Assembly: GCA_030141605.1 (NCBI GenBank)
Contig: JAQGDQ010002366.1
Span: forward strand, 196,660 to 260,659
Source: Tubiluchus corallicola
Taxonomy: Eukaryota; Priapulida; Priapulimorpha; Priapulimorphida; Tubiluchidae
DNA length: 64,000 bases
Direction of reading: 5' to 3'
The position numbers and the translations under genes were made by a program. A model generated the notes under the pieces. The model was not told the origin of the DNA and did no database searches. It saw only the letters and a program-made list of their open reading frames with translations. Positions 50,201 through 59,700 of this stretch are shown one piece after another; positions within the stretch are counted from its first letter, which is position 1; each line of letters begins with the position of its first letter.

Positions 50201-52893
50201 GATGGGCAATTTACTTAGCTATGTGTTTTCTTAGGACACATTAGTTTCATTAAACGATGAATTACTGTATGTTCAAGACAATACAATTTTGTAGTGGCCC
50301 ACATCTTCAACTCTGCTTTAAAAATCCGCAGAAATCATGTGTAACTCATGTAGAAAAGTATTACAGTAGTCGCTGCTTAGTAGACTCACGGTTAATAGAT
50401 TCAATCGCTTAATTGACTCAACTCCTGGAACGGACCGCTTCTATTCAGATATATATAAAAACTATCAGTAATTAACTCAAATAAATTCCCTTAATTGACT
50501 CAATATTCTTCCTTTACGTACTTAAAATAAGACATTTGTATGGGCCCAAACAGCCTTTCCTACTTTTATAACATCTTTACTTCCCTTTTGTGCATTATAT
50601 ATGTAGAAACAATCATGTTAAGTACCGTTCTGTTTGTAAACGGGTATGTTTATCATGCGCTAGCGTAGTGGTTTTGCTTTGAATCTGTTACCCGCTCACC
50701 CATTGCAATTAACCTCGTTACCCAAAGAATTTCTGGAAGCTGAACATTTAATCAATTGCCTAGCGGTTTCCTTTTGATGCTCTAGGTGCAAATCACGCTT
50801 TCATGGTTAATGAATAGATTTTAGAACATGGTTAATAGTCAAAGATGCAGGTACAGTAATCAACCAGTATTCCTTGTGACTTACAAGAGTAAACATGGTA
50901 CAGCAAATAAGAGCAATGTAAGTGAGCAGACGATTCAGAACTGCTTTAGTCACGCACAACAACGGATTTTCAATGTGGGCCAACTTCTTCGCGAGAAAAT
51001 GAAGCAGCCGTCTTTGAAGGAATTTTTGCAAATAAACAGACTTAGAAAAGTCTGTGATTTAGGAAAGTATACCTTTTAATTTATTGCTAATTCACTTAGA
51101 TGAATTAATATTTTAATTTTTTTCTAATTTTGAACTGCACAAAGGAATTTAGGCATTACTTAATTTCTAAAATTCATTAAAAACCTTTGCAGTGCATAGT
51201 AAACTGATGACTCACACTTCTATGCCTGTAATACTACACCCATCTGTTAATATGTTCAGTCGGTTAATGGGATCAAACACGTCGGTCCTAAAGTGAGTCT
51301 ATTAAGTGGCGACTACTGTATACGAAGATGAGCAGCGTTCATCCTCAAAAATGGTTCAACTCCTTGCTGCCACTACACTCTGATACAAAAAACTACTCTG
51401 TACAAAAAATGAACATGTCGTTAGCTGAGGTTAGTTTTACAGCATTCATTTAATTAAGTATAAATGTTAACATACAGACCAAATCCAACTTGAAAATGTT
51501 TTCATTACGGATTTTTTCAATTTTGCGTAGGACCAACAAGTGCTCACGGATTGTCACCTGCCATTAGTAAAAGTGACACAGAGCTGTCTCGATCTACCTC
51601 CAGTGCAGTGTCAGCCATCTTAGCAAGACCACAGAGCGCATTAGCTACTTGTGGTAAGTAAACATAGATTAAAATTTTCAAAACACTGCCAATATTTCTC
51701 ACTTAATCTCTCCTTTTAGTTATAATGCTGAAATGTTTGCTAATACACACTTAGGATATATTGTGCAGTGCATTCCTAAAACATGACTGTAACTGTTTGT
51801 TCCTTAAATCGGTTATTACTGCTAGTGCACTTGGTTAATGCAAAATACCTTTGTTATCATAGGTTTTTACAGTAGACATGCGCACCTTGCACCTGACAGT
51901 AATGACTACAGTGAGCTTACTAAAGGTGGTGCAGTAGTAAGTGGCAGCTTACTTCGGACACGTAATAAGTGTTGGCAGGCTTCTTTCGCTGCAGATACAT
52001 CAGATGCTACTGGTGAAACTGAAACAAGTCAAAAATTCCTTCACCAGTCTAGTTTTGGGGGTCAGTTTTCTGATAGTAATGGACAAGATGAAGTTAAGTA
52101 AGTATTAATAATTATACTCAGCCAAAATCTGAAATTTGAAGCATTTGCTTTATTTTTTTAGTTTTGATGAGCTTTGAGTTGTCGGTGTTGGGATCATTTT
52201 TCAAAGAAATTTTATACTGGATATTTTACTAAAAAATTCAAACTAATTGCCATAATTTTGATACGATTAGGTCGCAGGACACAGAAACTGCATCTGTAGT
52301 CAGGGCAAGTTGGGATTCATCCTGCGTAAACTCACCAGATACATCTACTTCCCCAATTTCTGGAAGTTCTGTGCATTCACCGTCACCCCCGCCATCAAAA
52401 GAAGGTACGGTACCTTTTTTAAAAAAATAATTCTCAAGAGAAACGTAACTGCTTATGTGTGAATGAATATTAACGACAGATTAAAGTTATGTCAGAAAGC
52501 TGTGTACTTATTTTAGGTTCTAAGACTGCAAGCGCGTTGAAGAAATTGCACAAAAAAAGATTGACTCCAGTCAAACACACAGTAGTAGTTCCAATAAATA
52601 TAAAATCTAATGCAATGAAACCACTCAAAATACCTTCTACAAAAAAATCAACAACAGTTAAAAATAAATGCCATCAAAAAGATCAGAAGAAAACATCAAG
52701 TCCAAGAAAGAGAGAAGTGCCTAAGAAACAGTGCCAAGTGAATGCATCTTTAGAACATGTGGTAACACTAGATATGGCCGATGACAGTGACTGTGCATGC
52801 TTTAGGTATGGTGAAGTTTGCACAGTGCCTTCTCATAGAAAACTCTCACCACATGAACTGCCTAAATTGAAAGATGCAATCGAATTTCGATGA
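41126..52893 (+). CDS. LRRC56: Leucine-rich repeat-containing protein 56 (complete, 533 aa)
   Basis: LRRC56 (the DNAAF12 / Chlamydomonas ODA8 family) is needed for outer dynein arm assembly or transport in motile cilia and associates with intraflagellar transport (family knowledge). Nine exons: 41126-41239, 43873-44021, 46139-46318, 47817-47928, 48775-48952, 51531-51653, 51863-52097, 52271-52404, 52517-52893. The frame is continuous (1,602 nt) and the 533 aa compare with about 540 in human. Layout: acidic N-terminus (residues 1-38), a leucine-rich repeat block (about 45-185) including NLHQLILSNSNL, LQVLWLPHCNLTDLDG and LKILDLEGNDL, an LRR cap (about 186-245), then a Ser/Thr-rich tail and a Lys-rich C-terminus. 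The start is the first ATG in frame, with TAA at 41108-41110 upstream. An AACAG just before it could be the acceptor of a 5'-UTR intron. Confidence 0.93.
41665..43395 (-). mobile_element. hAT element, family A, copy 2 with transposase remnant
   Basis: Same ends as the copy at 21430, with a perfect 8-bp duplication CCTTTTGT (41657-41664 and 43396-43403). The 1.7-kb copy keeps a minus-strand fragment (about 42388-42738) containing LQSKELNVPSAVALIQALIK and FEKYWKIAQEIAE, typical of the hAT transposases related to ZMYM/DUF4371 proteins. In LRRC56 intron 1. Confidence 0.92.
43873..44021 (+). CDS. LRRC56: LRRC56 exon 2, first LRRs
   Basis: Encodes ENLNDAHLLEMIVDSKKTPL, then YYVPNLHQLILSNSNLPTV. 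The LEMxVD motif and the first leucine-rich repeat are conserved in the family. Acceptor TGTTTTCAG, donor AG|GTAAGC. Confidence 0.95.
44022..47816. other. LRRC56 introns 2 and 3
   Basis: Apart from exon 3 (46139-46318), no element was recognised in 44022-46138 or 46319-47816. Confidence 0.5.
46139..46318 (+). CDS. LRRC56: LRRC56 exon 3, central LRRs
   Basis: Encodes RDLGTCMKQLQVLWLPHCNL, then TDLDGASSFPLLSEIFAAYN and HVSDLTPLSFLMNLKILDLE. Three consecutive LRRs; the closest match to vertebrate LRRC56. Confidence 0.96.
47817..47928 (+). CDS. LRRC56: LRRC56 exon 4, last LRR
   Basis: Encodes NDLHDIIQVEFLTMCKKLKN, then LILEGNPICTVPGIGFQ. Acceptor TGTTTTAG, donor CAG|GTATTT. Confidence 0.95.
47950..48018 (+). 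repeat. GA-rich / GAGA tract
   Basis: GAGGGAAGGAGAAAGAGAGA-type purine tract shortly after LRRC56 exon 4. It creates spurious open frames on both strands. Confidence 0.9.
48024..48090 (+). mobile_element. Possible hAT-type end, no partner found
   Basis: CAGTGGCATAGCTAGAGGCG follows a GA-repeat tract and looks like a hAT terminal repeat (CAGNGGC...). I could not find the matching inverted end, so this may be a truncated copy. In LRRC56 intron 4. Confidence 0.35.
48775..48952 (+). CDS. LRRC56: LRRC56 exon 5, LRR cap
   Basis: Encodes GDNYIYRQAILKMLPWLKFL, then DDQLVEM and KDIVQESIKELIIREIPR. It corresponds to the YNYRAEVRKLIPQLQVLDE and VKEAIKKG segments of human. Donor C|GTAAGA. Confidence 0.94.
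49309..50026 (+). mobile_element. hAT element, family B, with C-terminal transposase fragment
   Basis: Inverted ends CAGTGGTTCCCAGCC and GGTTGGGAACCACTG, exact 8-bp duplication CTGTAGAG (49301-49308 and 50027-50034). Encodes YKCELGFSAMLYLKTKARNR, then LDLRSDMRVAISTIKPEIKK on the plus strand (about 49600-49763): the hAT dimerisation domain of the ZBED5/FAM200-like type. 718 bp, internally deleted. In LRRC56 intron 5. Confidence 0.92.
50364..51318 (+). mobile_element. TA-flanked DNA transposon family, copy 4
   Basis: Starts CAGTAGTCGCTGCTTAGTAG and ends with the reverse complement of CAGTAGTCGCCACTTAATAG, with TA at 50362-50363 and 51319-51320. These are the best-preserved termini of the four. 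An open frame at 50828-51079 ends in MKQPSLKEFLQI, reminiscent of the C-terminal tail of pogo/Tigger transposases. In LRRC56 intron 5. Confidence 0.85.
51531..51653 (+). CDS. LRRC56: LRRC56 exon 6
   Basis: Encodes RPTSAHGLSPAISKSDTEL, then STSSAVSAILARPQSALATC. Ser-rich tail. Acceptor TTGCGTAG, donor G|GTAAGT. Confidence 0.88.
51863..52097 (+). CDS. LRRC56: LRRC56 exon 7
   Basis: Encodes a Ser/Thr/Gly-rich segment (YSRHAHLAPDSNDYSELTKG at its start, FGGQFSDSNGQDEV at its end). No domain recognised; assigned by frame continuity and splice sites. Confidence 0.85.
52271..52404 (+). CDS. LRRC56: LRRC56 exon 8
   Basis: Encodes SQDTETASVVRASWDSSCVN and a Ser/Pro-rich run ending SPSPPPSKE. Acceptor CGATTAG, donor G|GTACGG. 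Confidence 0.85.
52517..52893 (+). CDS. LRRC56: LRRC56 terminal exon, Lys-rich tail
   Basis: Encodes a strongly basic stretch (SALKKLHKKRLTPVKH near the start, KNKCHQKDQKK further on) and then an acidic, Cys-containing end (DMADDSDCACFRYGEVC) before HELPKLKDAIEFR and the stop. The basic tail and short acidic end are not a domain I recognise. Confidence 0.87.
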
Positions 52894-53060
52894 CTGTTTG
52901 CTCAAATTGTGCAGTATTGCAGAAAGAAACATATGACTTGTCAAAAATGACAAAAACAGCAAGTCTAAATGCTAAAGATTTCTTAATGCTACTGTGTTAT
53001 AATGTTATAAATATTTTTTAGTTACACGAGTGTTATGAATATTTTTTGTTATACGAATGT

Positions 53061-53171
53061 AATAAATGTATTCATTAAAATTGTTATGTTACACAGTAAA
53101 GAATTGAGTTTTGTATTACACATAGTGACTATCCATAATAGTTACGTCAATTTAGAACAAAATAGAATAAA
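53061..53171 (+). terminator. LRRC56: LRRC56 poly(A) signals
   Basis: Two AATAAA hexamers follow the LRRC56 stop at 53061-53066 and 53166-53171. The second sits next to the MED15 signal on the other strand. Confidence 0.55.
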
Positions 53172-53176
53172 ATTTC

Positions 53177-53182
53177 TTTATT
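53177..53182 (-). terminator. MED15: MED15 poly(A) signal
   Basis: TTTATT on the plus strand (AATAAA on the minus strand) is the only canonical hexamer I see between the MED15 stop codon (53651) and the LRRC56 stop, implying a MED15 3' UTR of about 480-500 nt. Confidence 0.6.
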
Positions 53183-53650
53183 ACTAATCGCGGAAGTTTC
53201 TACAACACTTTGATACAAAATGCATGATCCTTAAAATGTATTACTGAAAGTTTTAGATGCATGCTTATTAGAAGGCACGAGCTTCAGACTAGTCCTTCTA
53301 TGATGCTAACTGACAGCATGATACAAGACCCATTTTCTACCTACTGTTATGCAAGTAGTGTATCAAGTTGTATCACAATATTGTCATCTAGCAGCTTTCA
53401 CAGAGCTGCTTCTTTCTGCACCTTAAAGTAAAAAATGTTTATCTTCCAAACATACTGCCACTGTCACAGCCACACTGCCACTTGATAATTAACTTCAAAT
53501 CTTTTATCTTTTACATTGTTACAATAAGTTGCACAGTTCAGGTTTTACTTATTACTTTTTAGCTTATTGTGTAATTAAAAGTAACAAAAAAAAATCCATC
53601 AAGCATGTAGAACCAGTCGAACAAGATACCAAAACAAATTCTGATGAGCG

Positions 53651-53704
53651 TTACGCAGATACATCTAGTCGAGCAGGTTTGCAGGCCTGTCTAATGCTCA
53701 TCTC
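53651..53704 (-). CDS. MED15: MED15 terminal exon (17 residues)
   Basis: Acceptor TTGTTTTCAG, then EMSIRQACKPARLDVSA and TAA. The match to the human tail (W-AQSVHQAC-LSAA) at the expected phase is what identifies this very short exon 2.3 kb downstream of the previous one. Confidence 0.85.
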   Translation of the reverse strand, partial: EMSIRQACKPARLDVSA

Positions 53705-56700
53705 CTGAAAACAAACATAAAAGAACATGGTAAAGACTTGAAAGGGCCAAAATGTTTTTGTACGTATAAAATCATACCACTAATACAACTTTATAACATG
53801 ATCCACACTCAAGTTCCCGAATTTTATTTATCTGCTGGTCCGAATCGCTAAAAATGGTAATGACCCACCTTTTTACAAAAATCACAATTTCTTAATTATA
53901 TAAAAAGCTAACATAATTTATAACTGTTTATGCTGCATTAATATAGCTTAACTTGAGCATTAAGCAGATAATGATGCACATTCTTTTTGATATGGCATTA
54001 TTTTTTTTGTTGTGCCCATTGCAAACCTAAGTGCAATCTGTCGAGCTGTGTTGTTAAATTTTAACAGTTATGAGTCTAAGATGCTTCACATGACCATTGG
54101 TAAAGCCTGCCAATGGCAGAAATGTAACTCTATTACTAAAATCAATTTAAACTAGAGTGGCTTCAGTAGACGGCATCCCTGGAGGCTGCCAAGTGAGATT
54201 TACATATTTTGAGATCCTTGGAATTTATGCAAAGATGTATTTTCTGCACTAACACTTAAAGTGACATTAAATTTTTGTGAAAAGGCAGGTGCCGACATAA
54301 AGAACATCTGGTTAGTGAGTTAGAATTCGACGTATAGGCCTAGTATAATATTCGAAGGCAAAACTCGAATGTTATTTTTGGTAGGGAAAACTTCAAACGG
54401 GTCTGAGTTATGTTGCGTATGGGTTTAAAACTTTACATAAAAATGTAAATTCACGTACAAATGTACTCGAAGACACATACGTGAACCACAGTTATGTGGT
54501 ACGGGTTTAAAGTGAACATACACGGAGACTACCCTAAAAATGTGCATTCCGTATAGAGGACATTGATACCCACTGTAATTTTCACTTAAAATTATACTAA
54601 ATATCTGTGAAAGACAAGTACCATCATAATGTATCTGAATACAAACAGAACACAAAGACACACCATCGTCAAAAATTCTTATCTGACTTCAGTATAATTG
54701 ACTTTTCGCTATAATGGACTTATTTTCTGCTCCCTAGTGCATTTTCTTCCCCGCTATAATGGACCCATGTATAATGGATCCACATGTGATCGCAGTTTAT
54801 GCTGGTACACTATAGGTGCTGTGTTGCTCGTTTCGGAGCGTAGACTTTCCGGGAATATCCAGGTCAGCTTCAGCTTTCCGGGAAGGTTCATCACGGCAAG
54901 TTGGCCCATTTGGCACTTTTTGGGAATAAAAATTTGGCATTTGATCAAGGAATCATCGAGAATTGTAAGAGGAAGTATCGAACAGCGATATTGCGGAGAA
55001 TGATAGCCGATATCGAAGCTGGCAAGCAAACGAAAATTGATCTTAGAGATGCAGCAACGTACATAGGAAAGTGCTGGAAAGACGTGTCCGTTTCCTCTAT
55101 TGCCAACTGCTTTCGCAAAGCGGGCTTCAATTTCCCGATCGACAATAATGCTGAACCGGTGGCAACCGTCACTGACGATACCGCAGAGATGTCTATACAA
55201 GAAAGAAACGTTTGGGACTTCATCGCCATTGAACTAAACTTATCGGAAACAACGTTCGAGAAGCATGTGAGTTGTGATTCGGAGCTGGCTACAGACGAGA
55301 GTGACTTGACCGAGAGAGAGAGAGATCATACAGTACGTTACAGACGTGAATGATGGCGGTGAGCAGCACCAGCCAGAGACTGAAAGTGACGTTACTGTAA
55401 CTCAAACCTGTTCAGGGAGTGAAGCGATGGAGCACCTCAGATATGTGCGAGACTTCTGTCTAAATAAAGGAATTGACAGACTCGATCTGATCGCTGAGCG
55501 AGAACAGAACATTACCACGAAGATTGCGAGTGATGCTGGCACGAAAAAACAGGCAAAAATCACAGATTTTTTTGGACAGTAGCTGACTAATTCCTCTAAC
55601 AAAATTATAGATTCAGCCTTGTATCAAATATGGCATTTGAATAAAACCGTTTGACGTTCGATTATAAACATTATTTCATTTTACTGTTGATTTCTATGAT
55701 CCTATTGTATCTATTGTAGGGTAGTCTGGCTTCAGATATGGTACCCCTCGGTATAATGGACTTTTTGAGCGCTCCCTTAAAGTCCATTATAGCGAGGTTT
55801 GACTGTATATAAATAGCTTACCTACGCACTGAGTATGGCTGTTACCAGTGGATAGATAGCTTACCCATGTAATGAGTATGGCTGTTACCAGTGGATAGAT
55901 AGCTTACCCATGCAATGAGTACGGCTGTTACCAGTGGATAGATAGCTTACCCATGCAATGAGTATGGCTGTTACCAGTGGATAGATAGCTTAACCATGCA
56001 ATGAACATGGCTGTTATCAGTGGATAGGTAGCTTACCCAAGCATTGAGTATCGCTGTTATGGAATACTTGTGTGGCATTTTACCCAGCTGCTTCTGCAGG
56101 GATTTCCCCACAGCTTTTAGAAATGGAGTTGAGCCTGAAATATAGAAAAACAAATTCAGTTCTAAATCTAATGTGATTACAACTATATATTGTTACAATA
56201 ATGAAAACTGACATAAAGACAATTGAAAGGACTGTTTAACTTCTGTAATACTCTTAATTACTTTACTAATTATTTCTGTGACATCAAACATAATTATTTC
56301 CTGATAATTGTCAATTAGTAGCAAAGACAATGTTGATATCACTCCATATGATGGCAATTAATAGCCAATATTGTGTCTAATAAAGTATGAACAATACTCA
56401 AAGGAATCATGATTAGAAATATGATATTACCATAATCTTGTGATCTGATCTCACATTGAGGACTAGAGTCAGGATAATTGCCAGGCACCACAATGCCTAT
56501 TGGTGGGACAGCTGGTAACTGCGAGCACTGCAATTTACAAACTAGGTGCACTGTGCTCGATTGAGGATGATGCAGGTTGTCTAGATTTACTCGGAATCTC
56601 TCATCCAGTTGAGCAACTTCACCTTGCAAAACATCTGGTATTTCATCATTCTCTTCCTCTTCATCAGATGAAGTCCTCTGACGTTTGGTAGGTGGTGAAG

Positions 56701-59700
56701 GTGCCCTGTGGATACAAAGTGAACTCTATTAGTTACTTGAAACAAAGTATGCTTTAAAAACATAGGCGCTGATCTTGTGGATATTAAAAGTTTAAAAATA
56801 TCATGTGAACAGTGTTAATATTAGTTTCACTCTGAAATTTAGTATAGGCATAAAAACAGTGGCCACGTGAACAATGTTTTACTAAGATGGTGGTAAGTCT
56901 GACCTAAGCAGCTACCTTGACTAAATGTAACTTTGACTAAATGACCAAAACCCAGTTTGAATAAAGAATCAAGGATTCACATTCTGTTTATCAAATTTCA
57001 GCCTTGTCCCAGGAAATAACAATGCCAAGTATCCAATAAAATGAAATTAAGATTTTTATTTAAAGTGGGAAAGGGTTAAAGGTATATGAAAAATTTGTCA
57101 TTAAAATGAATGATTGCTAAACAATAAATGCTTGGAGAGTCGTTATACAAGTGTGTTTGAGTGGCAGTGGCAAATGAAGACGACGACAAATGGGTTTTAT
57201 GTGGTACACCTATGAGTTCATCTTGGTGTGAACATCATACTAATAATGTTGTGGAAATTTTTACAGATAAATAAATACGTCATCAACATCATTATGTAAC
57301 TGTAATTGATAGGTATTGTTAATTGGTCAGCATTTCACGGAATGCAAACATTTGAACTAAATAAGTAGAGAAGGTTAAAAAAATCTACTCGTCTAGTGGG
57401 GACATGACATTTGGGCATGAGACATTGGGGTGCCAATGCCGACATAAGTTACATCCAAAGTGACTCGACCAATCTAGCTAGTCCTTTTTCAGTTGACAAC
57501 TAGTTATAAGCAACTAATGAACTAAACAACACATTCTATATCAGTTTCTTCTATAGCACACCAAACATACATTGAATATAGTACTGGATATAATACTAGT
57601 TAAATTACTGCACTAGTTGTACTCGCACTAAATTTTAATGTTGCATAGATTTTTTGTGATGCACATTTCTGTTATTTACTATTCTTGTGATGCACTAGAT
57701 TTTTTTGGAAATTAAATGCTTTTGAAATAAAGTGCTAATGTAAACTTGCACTGTGTTCTTCTACTTCGTTCATTTTAAAAGCCACACAAAAACTACCGAA
57801 TTAAAAAAATGCAGCCAAATGAATGATTTTAATTCTTATAACGTATATTACTGCATATGTGTAATTGTGGTGCAATCATGACTGTTAAAAAATATTTTGA
57901 CAATTTGGTTATTATAGTAAATCATAAAAAATTTATTTAACAAAAATGAAAAATTAGGTGTAAATTTTACTGATATTCTGTTCAAATGTCTTGTGCCAAA
58001 GTGTCACTTACCCTCATCTGACAGTTGAGTTAGGAAAAATACGGAAAAGCCAATTGTTGTTGTGTCAGTAATAGCTGGCATGTTGGATGTGTTGAGGGAG
58101 CTCTAGATAAATGCATTGGAAAGATTAGCAATTACAAGGAGTGTAAATAGCAGAGGGTACAGAAGCAAGCCATTTTGGGATCAGCATACATCCTGCGATG
58201 GTATTTGTAGGGCTTATAGAGCCCTGGATAGACTTCACTTTGCAAGTGATGATAAAACAGTTTCGGGGGTGTAATACATTAATAGCAATAATGTCCTCAG
58301 CAATTTATTTTAATAACAGAGTTTGTTTTCAATTTGCAGAGGCAGAGAGCACTAGCTCATCTCTAAGATTTTTACAGAATCATCATGAAAAAGCCAATAA
58401 GCATGTTTATGTACCTTATAGGTGGTCCACATAGTGCAGCAAGTGATGGACCAAACGTTCTCTGTAATGTATGGTTCAATATTGGCTTATTTAAATGAGC
58501 ATGTAAGGCATCCAGTAATGGCTGAAACATGTTCTGTTCTTGCAGACGATCCTGCTTTATCATTAGAACTGGAAATTGTGCTGTTTGCTGCTGTTGTTGT
58601 TGCTGCTGCTGCTGTTGATGCAGCAGCTGTTGTTGTTGGGACTGTTGCTGTTGCACTGGCTGTTGTGACTGGCTCTGTAAAAAAACAAGAATTTTGTTTC
58701 CTGTTTTAATAAAGAAATATGTATTTTTTAACATCACTAAAACATTTGGAGATTGATGAAAATTTACGACATCAGTAAAATTGGATCGTAAGCCTAACAA
58801 GTAATGTGACATGTTTACACCATTCTGTAAATTTGTATAAGGTGTTTTTTGTTGAATAGACTAGCAATTTTTATACAGTTTGACACTTCCCAAGACACAA
58901 ATAAAAAATTAAATGTATCAACGTAAAGAGTAAAGTGTGTTTGTACCCACTTAATCAAAACTAAAAAATATTTATTTGTTTAGAAAAAGACCTAGACTAC
59001 CTTAATAGCATAAAGTGCAGTACAACGCACTCCCAACACAGCATATGTTGCTCGCGAACCACGTACAAGTAATAATAGTAAGTTAGTTGTTTATGCATTT
59101 GCCTAACCCAGGTACGATTCTTATCATACTACTTTTGCAATTTTTCGCTCAAAAACTTAATCTAACAGGTTAGTAATATTACCAGTAATTGGAAACCCAG
59201 TTTCGCTGTACAGAAATGAAATTTACAGGTAACATAATAATCATCATTCTACTTTGTTACATTCCTATATACTGTTTACACAGTATTAAGTTTTGAAACC
59301 AAATGAAATCAAATAAACCTAACAATGTATCAAAATATTTCATTTTCTGGTAATTTTTGTTAAACATTTTTAAGACAATTAACAGTCAAAACAAGCAGTT
59401 GTTTAATATATAAAATTCTATGTTCCTCTATTGTCCTCTATTTAATACAGTAGGGCTCTCTGCATGCAATACTCATAAGTTTGACCCACTAATTGCTAGT
59501 TAAATTAATAACGAGTGTAATGCTAATTCACAATCTAAACTTATTTGTAACAGCCTTTGTGTTAATTGTTTTAATTTATTTTAATTACCACATCACAAAT
59601 TCATATATTTACAAGTTCTGTTCATTTTAATTCTAACAGCAGGCAATTTCATAAAACCCACAACTTTTTATTAGTTTCATTAACCAAACCATAAACCTCA

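Noticed and set aside
54901-55582. Two open frames as a possible host gene derived from a transposase
   Set aside because: They lie between intact transposon ends, are frameshifted at a GA run and lack the N-terminal half, so this is a decayed transposon rather than a domesticated gene.
55971-56153. MED15 ending at the stop inside the tandem array (readthrough of the penultimate exon)
   Set aside because: A good donor and a downstream exon matching the human C-terminus argue for splicing to 53704. Kept only as a possible alternative end.
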